From Saturnia japonica (taxonomy: Eukaryota; Arthropoda; Insecta; Lepidoptera; Saturniidae), in assembly GCA_033032175.1 (NCBI GenBank), contig CM065307.1, positions 6,386,001 to 6,450,000 on the forward strand: DNA of 64,000 nt, in the 5' to 3' direction. Below the pieces are notes generated by a model. That model was not told the DNA's origin. It did no database searches and was given only the letters and a program-made list of their open reading frames with translations. A program made the position numbers and the translations under genes. Shown piece after piece: positions 31,258 through 41,050 of the stretch (position 1 is its first letter; each line of letters starts with the position of its first letter).

Positions 31258-33237
31258 TTATTTCTTATTTGACCTTGATCTTAAAATCATAGAATGACCA
31301 GTCTTTATTCGTGGCCTCAGAGTGATAGCTTTAGGCGAGCTCTGTTTTTGGGTAATCTCTGAATCTACGTTATCGGTTTGTTTAGGTACCATCTCTTTCT
31401 GGATTTCGTTATTTATATCGGATGAAACAACGTTATTGGAACAGGGAAACTCATTAACCGGAACCATCGGCTCATTGTTTTCATTAGAATTAGTTTCTGT
31501 ATCCAATTGTTGTGTATTTACACATGATAATGAATGACGTGATTTTCTTTTACTTAATAATTGATCGGTGTGGCGCTTAGATATGTGATCATCGTCTGTA
31601 CCTTTAACAGTGTACGAGACAGGTCCTGTTCTATCGATAATTACACCATCTTTCCATTTTATATCTTTATTGACATAATTTCGCATCAGTACCACCTCCC
31701 CTGGTAAAAACTCACGCAACTTCCCACCACGGCGCGTCTTTTGCTCTATCTGCTTATCGTGGACTATTTCACTAGTAACCGGTCGTAACAAATCAAGCTT
31801 ACCAAGTAACCGCCGACCTAACATAGCCACTGCTGGCTCTTTTTGTGTTGTACAGTACTCAACGTTTCTGTATGTAAATAGGAACCTAGAAATGGCTTTA
31901 TTAAAATTTACATTTTCTATTGTTGCCTTTTTTAATACTTGTTTTACAAGTTTAACTGCGTTTTCAGCAGCTCCATTACTAGATGGATGATAAGGAGCAA
32001 CTAGTACACGTCTGATACCATTCATCTTTAAATAATGTAAATATTCAGCCGAAGAAAACGGTTGTCCGTTGTCACTCACTATACTTCTCGGGAGACCGAA
32101 ACGAGCAAAAATTTTGCGTAAACTATTAATAACTGCCGTTGCTGAAGTACTATATACTTCTTCAACTTCTAACCACTTAGAATGAGCATCTATTAATATA
32201 AGAAAATACTTGTTACGATATGGTCCTAGAAAATCAATATTCAAACGGACCCAAGGTTCCTTTGGCCAGTTCCACGAATGTAATGGCGCTGGCGGGGCTT
32301 GTTCGCGTTGAGAAGCGCAAGCCTGATATTCACGACATATTCGCTCTATGTCTGCATCTAACCCCTCCCACCAGACATAATTTCGTGCAACTTGTTTCAT
32401 TTTGACAATACCTATATGCCCACTATGAATCTCATCCAAAATAATAGAACGTAAGTTATTTGGTATTACAACGCGATAACCCCAAACTAAACAATTATTT
32501 TCTATGAACAGATTATCTTTTTTTGAGAAATAAACCCTGTCTCGTTCACTTTCTACACGTTCTGGCCAACCAAATTTAATATACCCTACTATTTTGTTTA
32601 GTTGTATATCTTTTTTTGTTTCCTTTTGTACTTCATAAAATGTAACTGGTAAATCATTTTCTATAAAATGCAAATAGCTACCAATATAATTTTCAGAATT
32701 AATGTTATATTTATCGCTTGACTGTAACGGTAATCGAGACAATGAATCAGCAAAACAATTTCTTGTGGAAGGTACAAATTCTATGTCAAAATTATAAGCT
32801 GCCAATCGTATCGCATACCTTTGCAATCGACTCGCAGCTGTCTGCGGGATGCCATTATTTTTGCCAAAAATAAAACTTAAAGCACGGTGACCACTACGTA
32901 ATATGAAATGTCTACCATACAAATATTCGTGATGTTTGGTTACTCCAAATAAAATTGTCAGTGCTTCTTTATCAAATTGAGAGTAATTAAGTTCGGCCTC
33001 ATTTAATGTGCGAGAAGCACAGCTAACGAGTCTCTCTGCACCGTCAGGAAATCTGTGAGTAAGCACTGCACCTAGCCCATACGCACTGCTGTCCACAGAT
33101 AATATTAACGGTAATGTAGGGTCATAATGAGCCAACACCGGACTGCTACTCAACATGTTTTTGATTTCATTAAAAGCTCTTTCACACTGATTATCCCAAT
33201 TCCATTTAACGTCTTTTTTAAATAAATTATATAATGG
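31258..33237 (-). pseudogene. Gypsy Pol: RNase H and integrase part
   Basis: From the Met at 33156 the frame has 632 residues; homologous sequence (PLYNLFKKDVKWNW...) extends upstream to 33237. RNase H: Asp22 (SVDSSAYG), Glu64 (FDKEAL) and Asp137 (CFADSLSR) are present, but the third-motif Asp is Gly89 (RSGHRAL). Integrase: zinc-domain His244/His247 and Cys280, with Tyr277 where the CxxC pair expects Cys; DDE core Asp308 (NIDFLGP), Asp362 (SDNGQPF), Glu398 (GAAENAV), a D-35-E spacing. The C-terminal tail is Ser/Thr/Asn-rich. Gly89 (codon 32890-32892) and Tyr277 (codon 32326-32328) each differ from the expected residue by one base. The C-terminus ends before the polypurine tract; no further gene follows. 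Confidence 0.9.
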
Positions 33238-33557
33238 AAAGATGGTGTACCTAAATGTGTGGTAATCGCCGTCATCGGTTGTGAGTCTTCCGTAAGAAGT
33301 AATTGCTGATAAGCATTAGATAAATCAATTTTTGAGTATTGTTCTCCTCCCGCTAATTTAGCAAATATTTCCTCAATTCGAGGGACCGGATAATGAAAAT
33401 CTTTTAAAAGTGGATTGATTGTGACCTTATAGTCACCACAAATACGTATGTTACCATTTTTTTTAACTATAGGAACAATAGGTGTTCCGTAATCTGAACG
33501 ATCCACCTTATATATGACGTCATCTTGCTGCAAACTTTCAAGCTCGCGCTCAACCGG
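33237..33557 (-). pseudogene. Gypsy reverse transcriptase, N-terminal part only
   Basis: Fingers/palm start: YGTPIVPIVKKNG, ICGDYK, YPVPRIEEIFAKL, then SKIDLSNAYQQ with the first catalytic Asp, and TTHLGT. The familiar continuation, including the paired catalytic aspartates, is missing: within a few bases (33237-33246) the sequence jumps to the connector that precedes RNase H, in another frame. From the usual layout of the family about 130-150 residues are lost. The 34 residues translated past the junction in this frame are out of frame. Confidence 0.88.
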
Positions 33558-34250
33558 CTAGCGCAGTGCTAACGGGAGCGTCCGCGCTTTTACATAAATC
33601 GGAGTTAAATCTGTTAAATGTAATTTAATGCGAGATTTATAAGTTCCTAACCCATCAGCAAATACTTCTGAAAATTCTCTACGTAATGCTTCTATCGAAC
33701 ATTTGTTTATGTCTGGCCTTATATTATGACAATGTGTAACATTCAAATTCAAACAGCGTATCCACGTACGGCCTAACAACGGTGGGCCCCCGTTCTCTAT
33801 AATAAACAATTTTAAATTTATATTTATTTGTCCGTACACAACATTAACCATAATATAACCCAGAGGTCTAATCACATCGCCAGTATATGTTTTTAAACTA
33901 GGCGACTCCTTAATTATGTTTTTAAGTGAGAAACATTCATCATAATACCTCTTAGAAATAACAGAAATTTTACTACCAGTGTCAATTTCAAACTTGATAA
34001 AACAATTCTCAACCTTAATATCAAGTAAATAAGGACCATCAGTATTATTACATAAAAAATTGTAAAAACTTAAATCACCGTCAGTATTCGATTCACTCAA
34101 AAAAAATTGACTTTTCACTCTCCTCGACGAATTTGGTCCCGAATCTACGTCGTACTTACGACACATGACCTTCAAATGTCCTTTTTCACCGCACCGATCA
34201 CAAGAGTACATCTTGAACCTGCATCGCGCGGCCACGTGATTGTCCTTGCC
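33558..34250 (-). pseudogene. Gypsy nucleocapsid zinc knuckle and protease
   Basis: The frame opens after a TGA at 34251-34253. It contains one CCHC knuckle (CDRCGEKGHLKVMC), a retropepsin active site (FEIDTGSKISVIS), a second protease motif (LLGRTWI), and the linker to RT (REFSEVFADGLGTYK). It ends at a TAG (33558-33560) in the middle of the RT lead-in; the next segment is in the same frame, so this is a nonsense change. Confidence 0.88.
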
Positions 34251-34354
34251 TCAACGCGTACAGGGGGCCGCACGGCCGGCGCGGTCGGCGCGGCCGGCGC
34301 GTCGCACGCTGTCACCCGGCCCCGGCACCGCCACGCTCCCCCGATGTAGCCCGT

Positions 34355-34921
34355 CTACCTCGCCGTCGCCCGCACCGCTTCGGCGCAGCTACCGCTACCA
34401 CCGCCCGCCGCAATCGCCGCGTGCCGCTCCGCCGCTTCAAGTGCTAAAGCAAGCTCCACTGCCCGCTTGTAATCTAAATTTTGTTCAGCAAACAGCCGGG
34501 ATCTCATATCCTCAACACGAAGTCCAGAAACGAACTGATCTCTTAAATTTACCTCTAGACCGTCACTAAAATTGCAAGTTTTAGCGAGATGTTTTAAATT
34601 TTGTAGGTATTCGCTTACAGTTTCTTCACGTCCTTGCTTCCTTTGCCGAAATACATGTCGTTCTGCGATCTCCGACCGTCGCGGTTCCAGATGTTCTTTG
34701 ATTATTCTCTCTAATTCTTCAAAAGATTTGTCTTCAGGATGATCAGGAGAACACAAATCACACATCAGCTCATAGCACGCGACTCCTACATGCGTCACTA
34801 AAGTCGCCACATGCAACTCTTTCCCGATGTTATTCAACGCTATAAATTGCTTAACACGTCTACAATATGCGTCCCAATTATGTACGCCTATTAAAAAACT
34901 TTCAATTGACCCGAATGGCAT
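34355..34921 (-). CDS. Gypsy Gag (matrix/capsid)
   Basis: I start at the Met at 34921 (MPFGSIESF), 17 bases after the primer-binding site, because the longer open frame to 35038 merely translates the LTR and that site. The capsid-like region reads WDAYCRRVKQF...AYELMCDLC-type sequence, then EELERIIKEHLEPRRSEIAERHVFRQRKQ and FVSGLRVEDMRSRL, typical for insect gypsy Gag. A TAG at 34355-34357 ends it in a GC-rich, Ala/Gly-rich stretch, before the zinc knuckle, which is in another frame. It may be truncated. Confidence 0.85.
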   Translation of the reverse strand: MPFGSIESFLIGVHNWDAYCRRVKQFIALNNIGKELHVATLVTHVGVACYELMCDLCSPDHPEDKSFEELERIIKEHLEPRRSEIAERHVFRQRKQGREETVSEYLQNLKHLAKTCNFSDGLEVNLRDQFVSGLRVEDMRSRLFAEQNLDYKRAVELALALEAAERHAAIAAGGGSGSCAEAVRATAR

Positions 34922-34937
34922 TTTGAAAATTCCTTTA

Positions 34938-34950
34938 ACCGACTGCGCCA
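34938..34950 (-). other. Gypsy primer-binding site, tRNA-Ser type
   Basis: On the - strand TGGCGCAGTCGGT begins one base after the 5' LTR. It fits the 3' end of a tRNA-Ser as used by 17.6/297-type elements; the match to a tRNA of this species is inferred. Confidence 0.7.
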
Positions 34951-34951
34951 A

Positions 34952-35068
34952 TGTAATGTACGCAATGAAACACGGACGGTCGCAGAATGAATGTGTATTA
35001 TCGCAAGCGCATTGACAAAGGTGAACGTGGGGGTACATATGAAAAACTTAATCAATCTATACATTACA
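34952..35068 (-). repeat. Gypsy 5' LTR
   Basis: 117 bp, identical to 31030-31146. Confidence 0.92.
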
Positions 35069-35280
35069 CCAACTTTCTGGATTCTTTCAAATATTCACTA
35101 CGTAGGTTTTTCTTGGAGCAGTTGAATATTGGCTAGATTTTTTTTTTTTTTACTATATATTATGTACACCTTCCATATACCTTTCTCTTGCTCTCTTGGA
35201 AGACTGGTAGAGAATGCTTTCTGGCATTAAGTCGTCCAATTGTATTTTTTTGTGCAATAAAGAATATATATAAGTAGGCA
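35069..35280 (+). pseudogene. Non-LTR LINE 3' end, part after the gypsy insertion
   Basis: Resumes with the duplicated CCAAC and reads FLDSFKYSLRRFFLEQLN then a stop, a typical end of Jockey/CR1 proteins. The 3' UTR has ctggcattaagtcgtccaat and tgtgcaataaag (AATAAA at 35256-35261), then an AT tail. This fixes the 3' end of the host LINE near 35270. Confidence 0.72.
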
Positions 35281-35764
35281 AGTTCAAACACATTCAATAT
35301 TCAAAAACTTTTACTCGGGACTATGCATCAATATGAAAAACGTTAGGCAGATTACTAAGAGAAAATTTCACTTAGATAGAAAAGTGTTTTTTAAAATTTA
35401 TGTTTAAATTTATTCTAGTTCTCGTAGATATATTTTTTTGTGAAATAACTTAAGTATTCAAATTAGATTATCCGAAGCTTTCGCTAAATTTATTCGAAAT
35501 TTGCATCGTTATTCTCCTTAGGGTGTCGTTCGATGGAAGTTGAGCGATCATTCAGGCAATTTGAACTTTGGACATAACGGTACTGAATAATAAGCGAGCT
35601 ACGGGGTTGACGACAGTTTTTTTTTTCTCTCGTAAAGTACGATAGTAATAAAATGCCTGAGAATTGTTTTCTACGCTCAACCTTTTATATAAATTAGTGA
35701 ACTAATAGAAATAGAGTTATAACAATTATGCACAAATATGTAACTATATTTCTGAATGAGAAGA
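35281..35764. other. Unrecognised AT-rich DNA
   Basis: No gene or repeat end supported. Confidence 0.35.
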
Positions 35765-35890
35765 CGAGAAAGAAACCACACAAGGTCGGAAATTGACTGC
35801 AGGACCAAACTCGAGAAGAGTCGGCGAAGACAGGCAACAATGGAAATCTTTGGAGGAGGCCTTTGCCTATAGGCATACCGAAAAGGGGTA
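35765..35890 (+). pseudogene. RTE-type LINE C-terminal fragment
   Basis: Reads ...NSRRVGEDRQQWKSLEEAFA, matching the last residues of RTE-type reverse transcriptases (xxDRxxWKxLEEAF). Only the terminal 40 or so codons remain. Confidence 0.55.
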
Positions 35891-35984
35891 TAATATTATA
35901 ATTTGTAGAATTGCATTTTTTAACCAACCTCAAAAAATCTGTTATCTGAATCTGTTGAGAATTGATGAAAATTAAACTTTTTGA

Positions 35985-36290
35985 ATTACTTTTTTTTTAT
36001 TCTAGAAGTAATATTGACAATTCTTATAACCCATTAATTATGTAAATAGTTAAACTTCCCGTGTATAAAATTTCATCAAAATCGGTAAAGAATTAACAAA
36101 ATTTAAATATTTTAAAAATTTCTTTTTTTTTACGCTTTCCAAAAGATTTATTGAAAATTCTTATACCCTATCAACTGACCGATGATATAAGCATTCCATG
36201 TACAAAATTTCATAAGAATCGGTCAAGCCGTTTTTGGGTTAAATCCGGACATACAAACAGACAGACTGACAGACAAAAAAAATTTAATGG
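35985..36290 (+). repeat. Two related tandem blocks, decayed
   Basis: 35990-36120 and 36125-36270 share ttcttataaccc / ttcttatacccta, gtgtataaaatttcatc / tgtacaaaatttcata and aatcggta / aatcggtc. The second ends with a cagacagactgacagac run typical of Helitron or LINE debris. Confidence 0.4.
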
Positions 36291-37179
36291 CATATTGGTG
36301 ATCAGTATCGTTCACATAATATGCGTATCGGGAAATTTTGGAAAAATATTAAAAGTACAGACAGGACTACAGATTTGTTAATATAGATAGCTATATTTAA
36401 ATAATAACAAAAAAAAAACAAGAGGAAATTATAGATAAGTTTATCACTATGTGTATTGTGGTCGCAATACCTACCAGCCCGCTATATTACTGCATATGCA
36501 CCGGCTGGTTTCGGAACACGACAAACCAAAAGAAAATCATAGATGGGAATATATTACTGTTTGTATGTTATTGACATTATATGCCAATATGAATCCAACA
36601 CATTAACCGTACCAATAAAACTTCAAAAATAATTAAAACCATACCTTATTGTACCGGCCTACGGGAAAAGGTTGTTTTGAAAAACGTGAAACCCCTTTTA
36701 TTCCTTTCTTACCAAAAGCATAAATATGAATGGGTTCTTCATACAATCTTTCACCCAAGTTTTATTTTCACCACATGTGGAATAACACAATGAAATAATT
36801 CACTTGTAGCAAAACTGTATAATCCAGATAATTTACAATAGGTATATATAAAACTTAGAATATATAAACTCCCACGAGCCGCGATTGACTGCGCACGTCA
36901 TATTCCTATCATAAAATAAAACAGTAATTATGCCGTACTGCGTAGTTAAACAGTTTATATACACTTCAGCCAATCTTAAAAAGAATACTGGACTATCATT
37001 TAATAGGTAATTATTAGAAATAAAATATATTATTATATATTTCTTATTAAGTATAACAATATCAATTAATTAACAAACCATATTGACAATAAACAAACTG
37101 GTTGGTATGGCAACCGATGTCATTTCACTAATATCACGCACGCGCATTTGGTGTTCCCATATTTTGTTCATAGAAACTA
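36291..37179. other. Intergenic DNA, nothing recognised
   Basis: A weak family G match lies near 36485-36535. Otherwise unrecognised. Confidence 0.35.
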
Positions 37180-37358
37180 TCATCCCCTATTTTCTACCCT
37201 TAACGTTTTATTTTCGCTACAAAAAGTACCCTATGTCCTTTCCCAAGGTCAAATCTATGTCTATACCAAAATTCATCAAAATTGGTTCAGCGGTTTAAGC
37301 GGGAAAACGTAACAGACAGACAGAGTTACTTTCGCATTTATAATATTATTAGTATGGA
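37180..37358 (-). mobile_element. Helitron-like 5' fragment
   Basis: On the - strand it starts TCCATACTAATAATATTATA with gcgaaagtaactctgtctgt and contains ccgctgaaccaattttgatg and ggacatagggtac, familiar in lepidopteran non-autonomous elements. The 3' end is lost. Confidence 0.5.
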
Positions 37359-37844
37359 TTACAGTAAGTAAATTTGTGAGAAATCGCATAGTTTTTAGAC
37401 AACCCAACCAACTTCACTGGTATATGAGGTATTGCTAGAACAAGCGCATGGTGTAATAATGATCATCAGTAGTGACTCGCTTCAAGCAAGGCTTTCGTCA
37501 TTATGGGTACATACTTATATGATGTCATGATGTCGTCGACTTCCTACAGATGTCGTTGCTATTCTTGGACTGGATTTACCATAAGTTGAAGCGCAATAAT
37601 CTTACCACATTCTAATAAAAAAAAAAACAATAACTCTAAAAAACTCTATACAAAATCATAATAATAAAAGGCCGCATTTATCTAGTTAGTATTTGTGAAA
37701 AGGAGTGATTACTAACAGTTTGCTTATTATTTTTTAAATTATTTATAGGTTTAACCGTTGGCCACAAAGCGATGCTAGCCTAAACTGATGATGATGAAGT
37801 GATGCCAAGCAATGACGGTAGTATAGTATAATACAGGCAGTAAG

Positions 37845-38060
37845 CATCGTGATAAAGCCATAGCATGGTGGTAGGGTATTTTCAAATACCAATCTGGCTA
37901 GCTACCACCCTCAAGTTGAAAATCTGTCGCCAAACACCAATAAGTGTGTTCCGGCAGCTGCACCCGAGAGCTAGTCTACCTAGGGTAAGCGTGCTACCAT
38001 CTTGGCCACATCGTCACTTAAGATCCGGTGACATTGTAGTCACAAGAATAAACCTATAAC
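37845..38060 (+). repeat. SINE family A, copy 5
   Basis: Contains ccatagcatggtggtagggt, aatctgtcgccaaacacca, gtgtgttccggcagctgcac and ccatcttggccacatcgtca. The head is decayed. Confidence 0.7.
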
Positions 38061-38139
38061 GATAAAAAAAGCTAGTCAAATATACATTAGAAAATGCCCA
38101 TATCACCTTGTTTTGGTTTCACCAAGATGTTTTTTTTCA

Positions 38140-38215
38140 TTACAGGATTCGAACCCGTGTCGATCAACACGATGTTCGAACAGAGTACCACAGAACTATC
38201 ATTGCTTCTCTTTAC
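38140..38215 (-). repeat. tRNA-like SINE head
   Basis: On the - strand: B box acgggttcgaatcctg and, upstream, an A-box-like tagttctgtggtact. No proper cloverleaf, so a SINE head and not a tRNA gene. Confidence 0.45.
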
Positions 38216-41050
38216 TATGGAATAATAATAAAAAACACTTAGCACATCAAAACCTTTATATCTATAGTTTTATCTCATACCTACACCTCGCTATACGCTT
38301 ACGTTGGTACAACACTACTTACAATGATTGTTATCTGTAAAAGTAATATAAAGATAAAAACTTTGTTCATATCACGATGGCTAAACGCATTTTGTTTATC
38401 AATCATTCTTCCTCTAAGTGAGCACCCACAGCAGATGTATGTTTAACCATTTTAATAAGACCTCTCCGTTGTTGTATAACAATAAAAATACATACGATTA
38501 TTGAGGTTCAAAGTTGAATAGTTATAGTCACAACCCACAAGTGAATCCATCTATTGTACTCTGTAGCTTATCCGTTTATAATTTATAATGTCTAAGATAG
38601 TTTATCACTGCAACACCTACGCGGAAAATGTTACAAACGTAACGCGGCCTCAGCACGAAAACTGCGTTAATTATAGATTTAAGGCTTTACTCTTAATTAA
38701 TCATTAAATATAAGCAAAGCTTATCATTAGCTTTGCTTTTTTCTAACAATATGGATTAGAGAACGAAGGAAATAATTTAATGTGTTTAAATTTTTACAGA
38801 CTTTATAAGTAAGGTCGTTTATTTCTTTTATTTATTGGCCATGTTTGTTTAAACCCTATTATGCCAATGTTACGATGATAGAACAAGATAAACTTTAATC
38901 GTTTTGAGGAGTTCCCTGGTGTTCTGCGAAGTTGAAGGTCCAATGCCAATAAAATTAAAATGAGACCACCCTTGAGGTATTTCCAACTAAAAAAGAATCA
39001 TTCAAATCGGTTCATAAACAAAGAAGTTATGGTTGTACATCCATTTAAAAAAAAAATTAAACATTTGAATTGAGAACCTCCTACTTTCTAAAAAATCGGA
39101 GATTATCTAATCGACACATATGTACATGTAATACTTAGTATTGGAACTGCTATATATTCACGTATGATAATCTATTGGATCGATCTTGTTAGGATACTGA
39201 ATCGTCATAACACTTGACAATATAATTCACTCGATAATGGCAGTAATGGACTTCATTAAAGAGGACCGGTTGCCAAGTTAGGAAGAAGAAGAATAAGAAT
39301 CTATTGGATCTTCCAAACAAATATACATAGTTGTACATGTCTGTGTTTGCATGTTCGTATGTTCATATGTTAGTAAGTATTTTTGTCCACGCATTTATCC
39401 GAAACTAGTTATCGGATCGTAACCATTGACTTACATTTATTTCAACTTAGGGAATAGTGTAACTATAATCACAATTGGTTCAGTAGTTTTCAGGATTTGG
39501 ACTAATACGTGTAGTTAAAGAAAAAACATTTCAAAGCCTTAGTCAAATTCTAGTGTATGCGAGAAAACTAAAAATACCGAACAAAAAGATGTTAAAATTT
39601 TTTTTATTGGATAAAAAAAAAATTGTTGACAATTATTTGTTTCGTACCTACTTTTGATTACGTTTTGTTTGTTAATTTCGTGTATATATAAAATAATTAT
39701 TTAACAATTTTGTGACAATTTTTTTTCTAAGTCGGTTTAAAAAAAATTCTAATTTTCATAATTCAAACAACGCTTGTTAATTAAAAGCGCTCAAGGAGTT
39801 TTTGTGGCAAACTAAAAGTCATACATCTAGTTATTATTTATAATACACTTTACTTGTGGTCTGTAACCAAACTATATCACGCAAAATGTTTCCAATGTTA
39901 TATAATATAGGATCAAATAACATAAGTTTACGAATTAAAATGAAAACCACAACATAACAGATCAAGATCCCACCAAAAACTCCTAAATCGTTTTGTAATC
40001 GGTAAACGTCAAACAATTGATTATCTGTTGATCGAATACAGATAACGTTTTAACAGTCACGAATTATTGCCTATTAAACGATAGAACACATTCAGTAATA
40101 AGGTTATTAATAACTAATAATGGCTTTTTAAAAGTGTTTAGTTTTATAGAAACTTTATTACATTAGTGGCGTGAATGAACGCCCCCTTCAAATGGTGAGA
40201 AGCGACATTAAAAAAAGCAATTAACTTTAAAATGTATATCGAATAATTTATTTAAAAAAAGAAAACAATACAGAAATATATTCCAAGAGAAATCCTATGG
40301 TATTCATTTAATTTCACAAAAACGCCTCAGGTCTAAGGCGTTGGGATGGTAAACATCATATTAATTTCCCACAGGGCTATGAGAATATATAGAGTTCTGT
40401 AAGAAATAAATGAAAAGGTCATACGAAATCAAAATTTACGTCTCGAGGACTTCGGCAATTAAATACATTCTCATTGTTTCTATGTTTCAGTTTTCAAATA
40501 AAAATAATACTTTTATAATGCTTTACAAAACAGATAGTTCTAAGATGTTTCCCTTTGGATAAACAAATTAATGAAATACTGATTTGATAATAATTATTTA
40601 AAAATACATTATGAGTGAATTACAATTACAGTACAATGAGTGAATTTGCTATTGCACAAAAAATGCAACAAAAACCGCTCATTGTAAACTTTCTTTAGAT
40701 AATATTATGTTATATAAAATGTACATTTTTACACGTTTGTCATGTTTATTAAAATGGAGATGATTTTCTTTGCCATTAAGGTCATTTGAGGTTCCTAAGT
40801 AACTCCTCAAAATCTATATTCCATAATATTGATAACTGTAGTTTAAACCAAGTTTACCTCATCATGAAGTGTTTCTGAATACTTTTGTGACTATTCGACA
40901 ACTACGTATCCAATAAGTAGTTCAATAAGCTGCCTTAAGATAAACCTTTACGAAAGTCATAGTAAATGTAAATGTATATAATATTCTGTTTTTACTAGTG
41001 AACAATATAAATCGTACTTAGTATAAGCATAAGTTTAATATTTAGATAAA
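38216..41050. other. Intergenic DNA with repeat debris
   Basis: Only short open frames. A partial family F copy at 39188-39300 ends in an aagaagaagaataagaa microsatellite. No supported exon. Confidence 0.35.

Larger units (their letters stand above)
31030..35068 (-). mobile_element. Ty3/gypsy-like LTR retrotransposon, 4039 bp, internally deleted
   Basis: Identical 117-bp LTRs, CCAAC target duplication, a tRNA-Ser-type primer-binding site next to the 5' LTR and a polypurine tract next to the 3' LTR give a complete structure on the - strand. The protein order is Gag, zinc knuckle, protease, RT, RNase H, integrase, with no envelope. Lesions: Gag is out of frame with Pol, a TAG splits Pol at 33558-33560, RT lacks its catalytic core (junction 33237-33246), and RNase H and integrase each lose a key residue. 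It cannot be autonomous. Confidence 0.93.

Noticed and set aside
34952..35038. N-terminal extension of gypsy Gag
   Set aside because: It is translation of the LTR and primer-binding site; the Met at 34921 is the better start.
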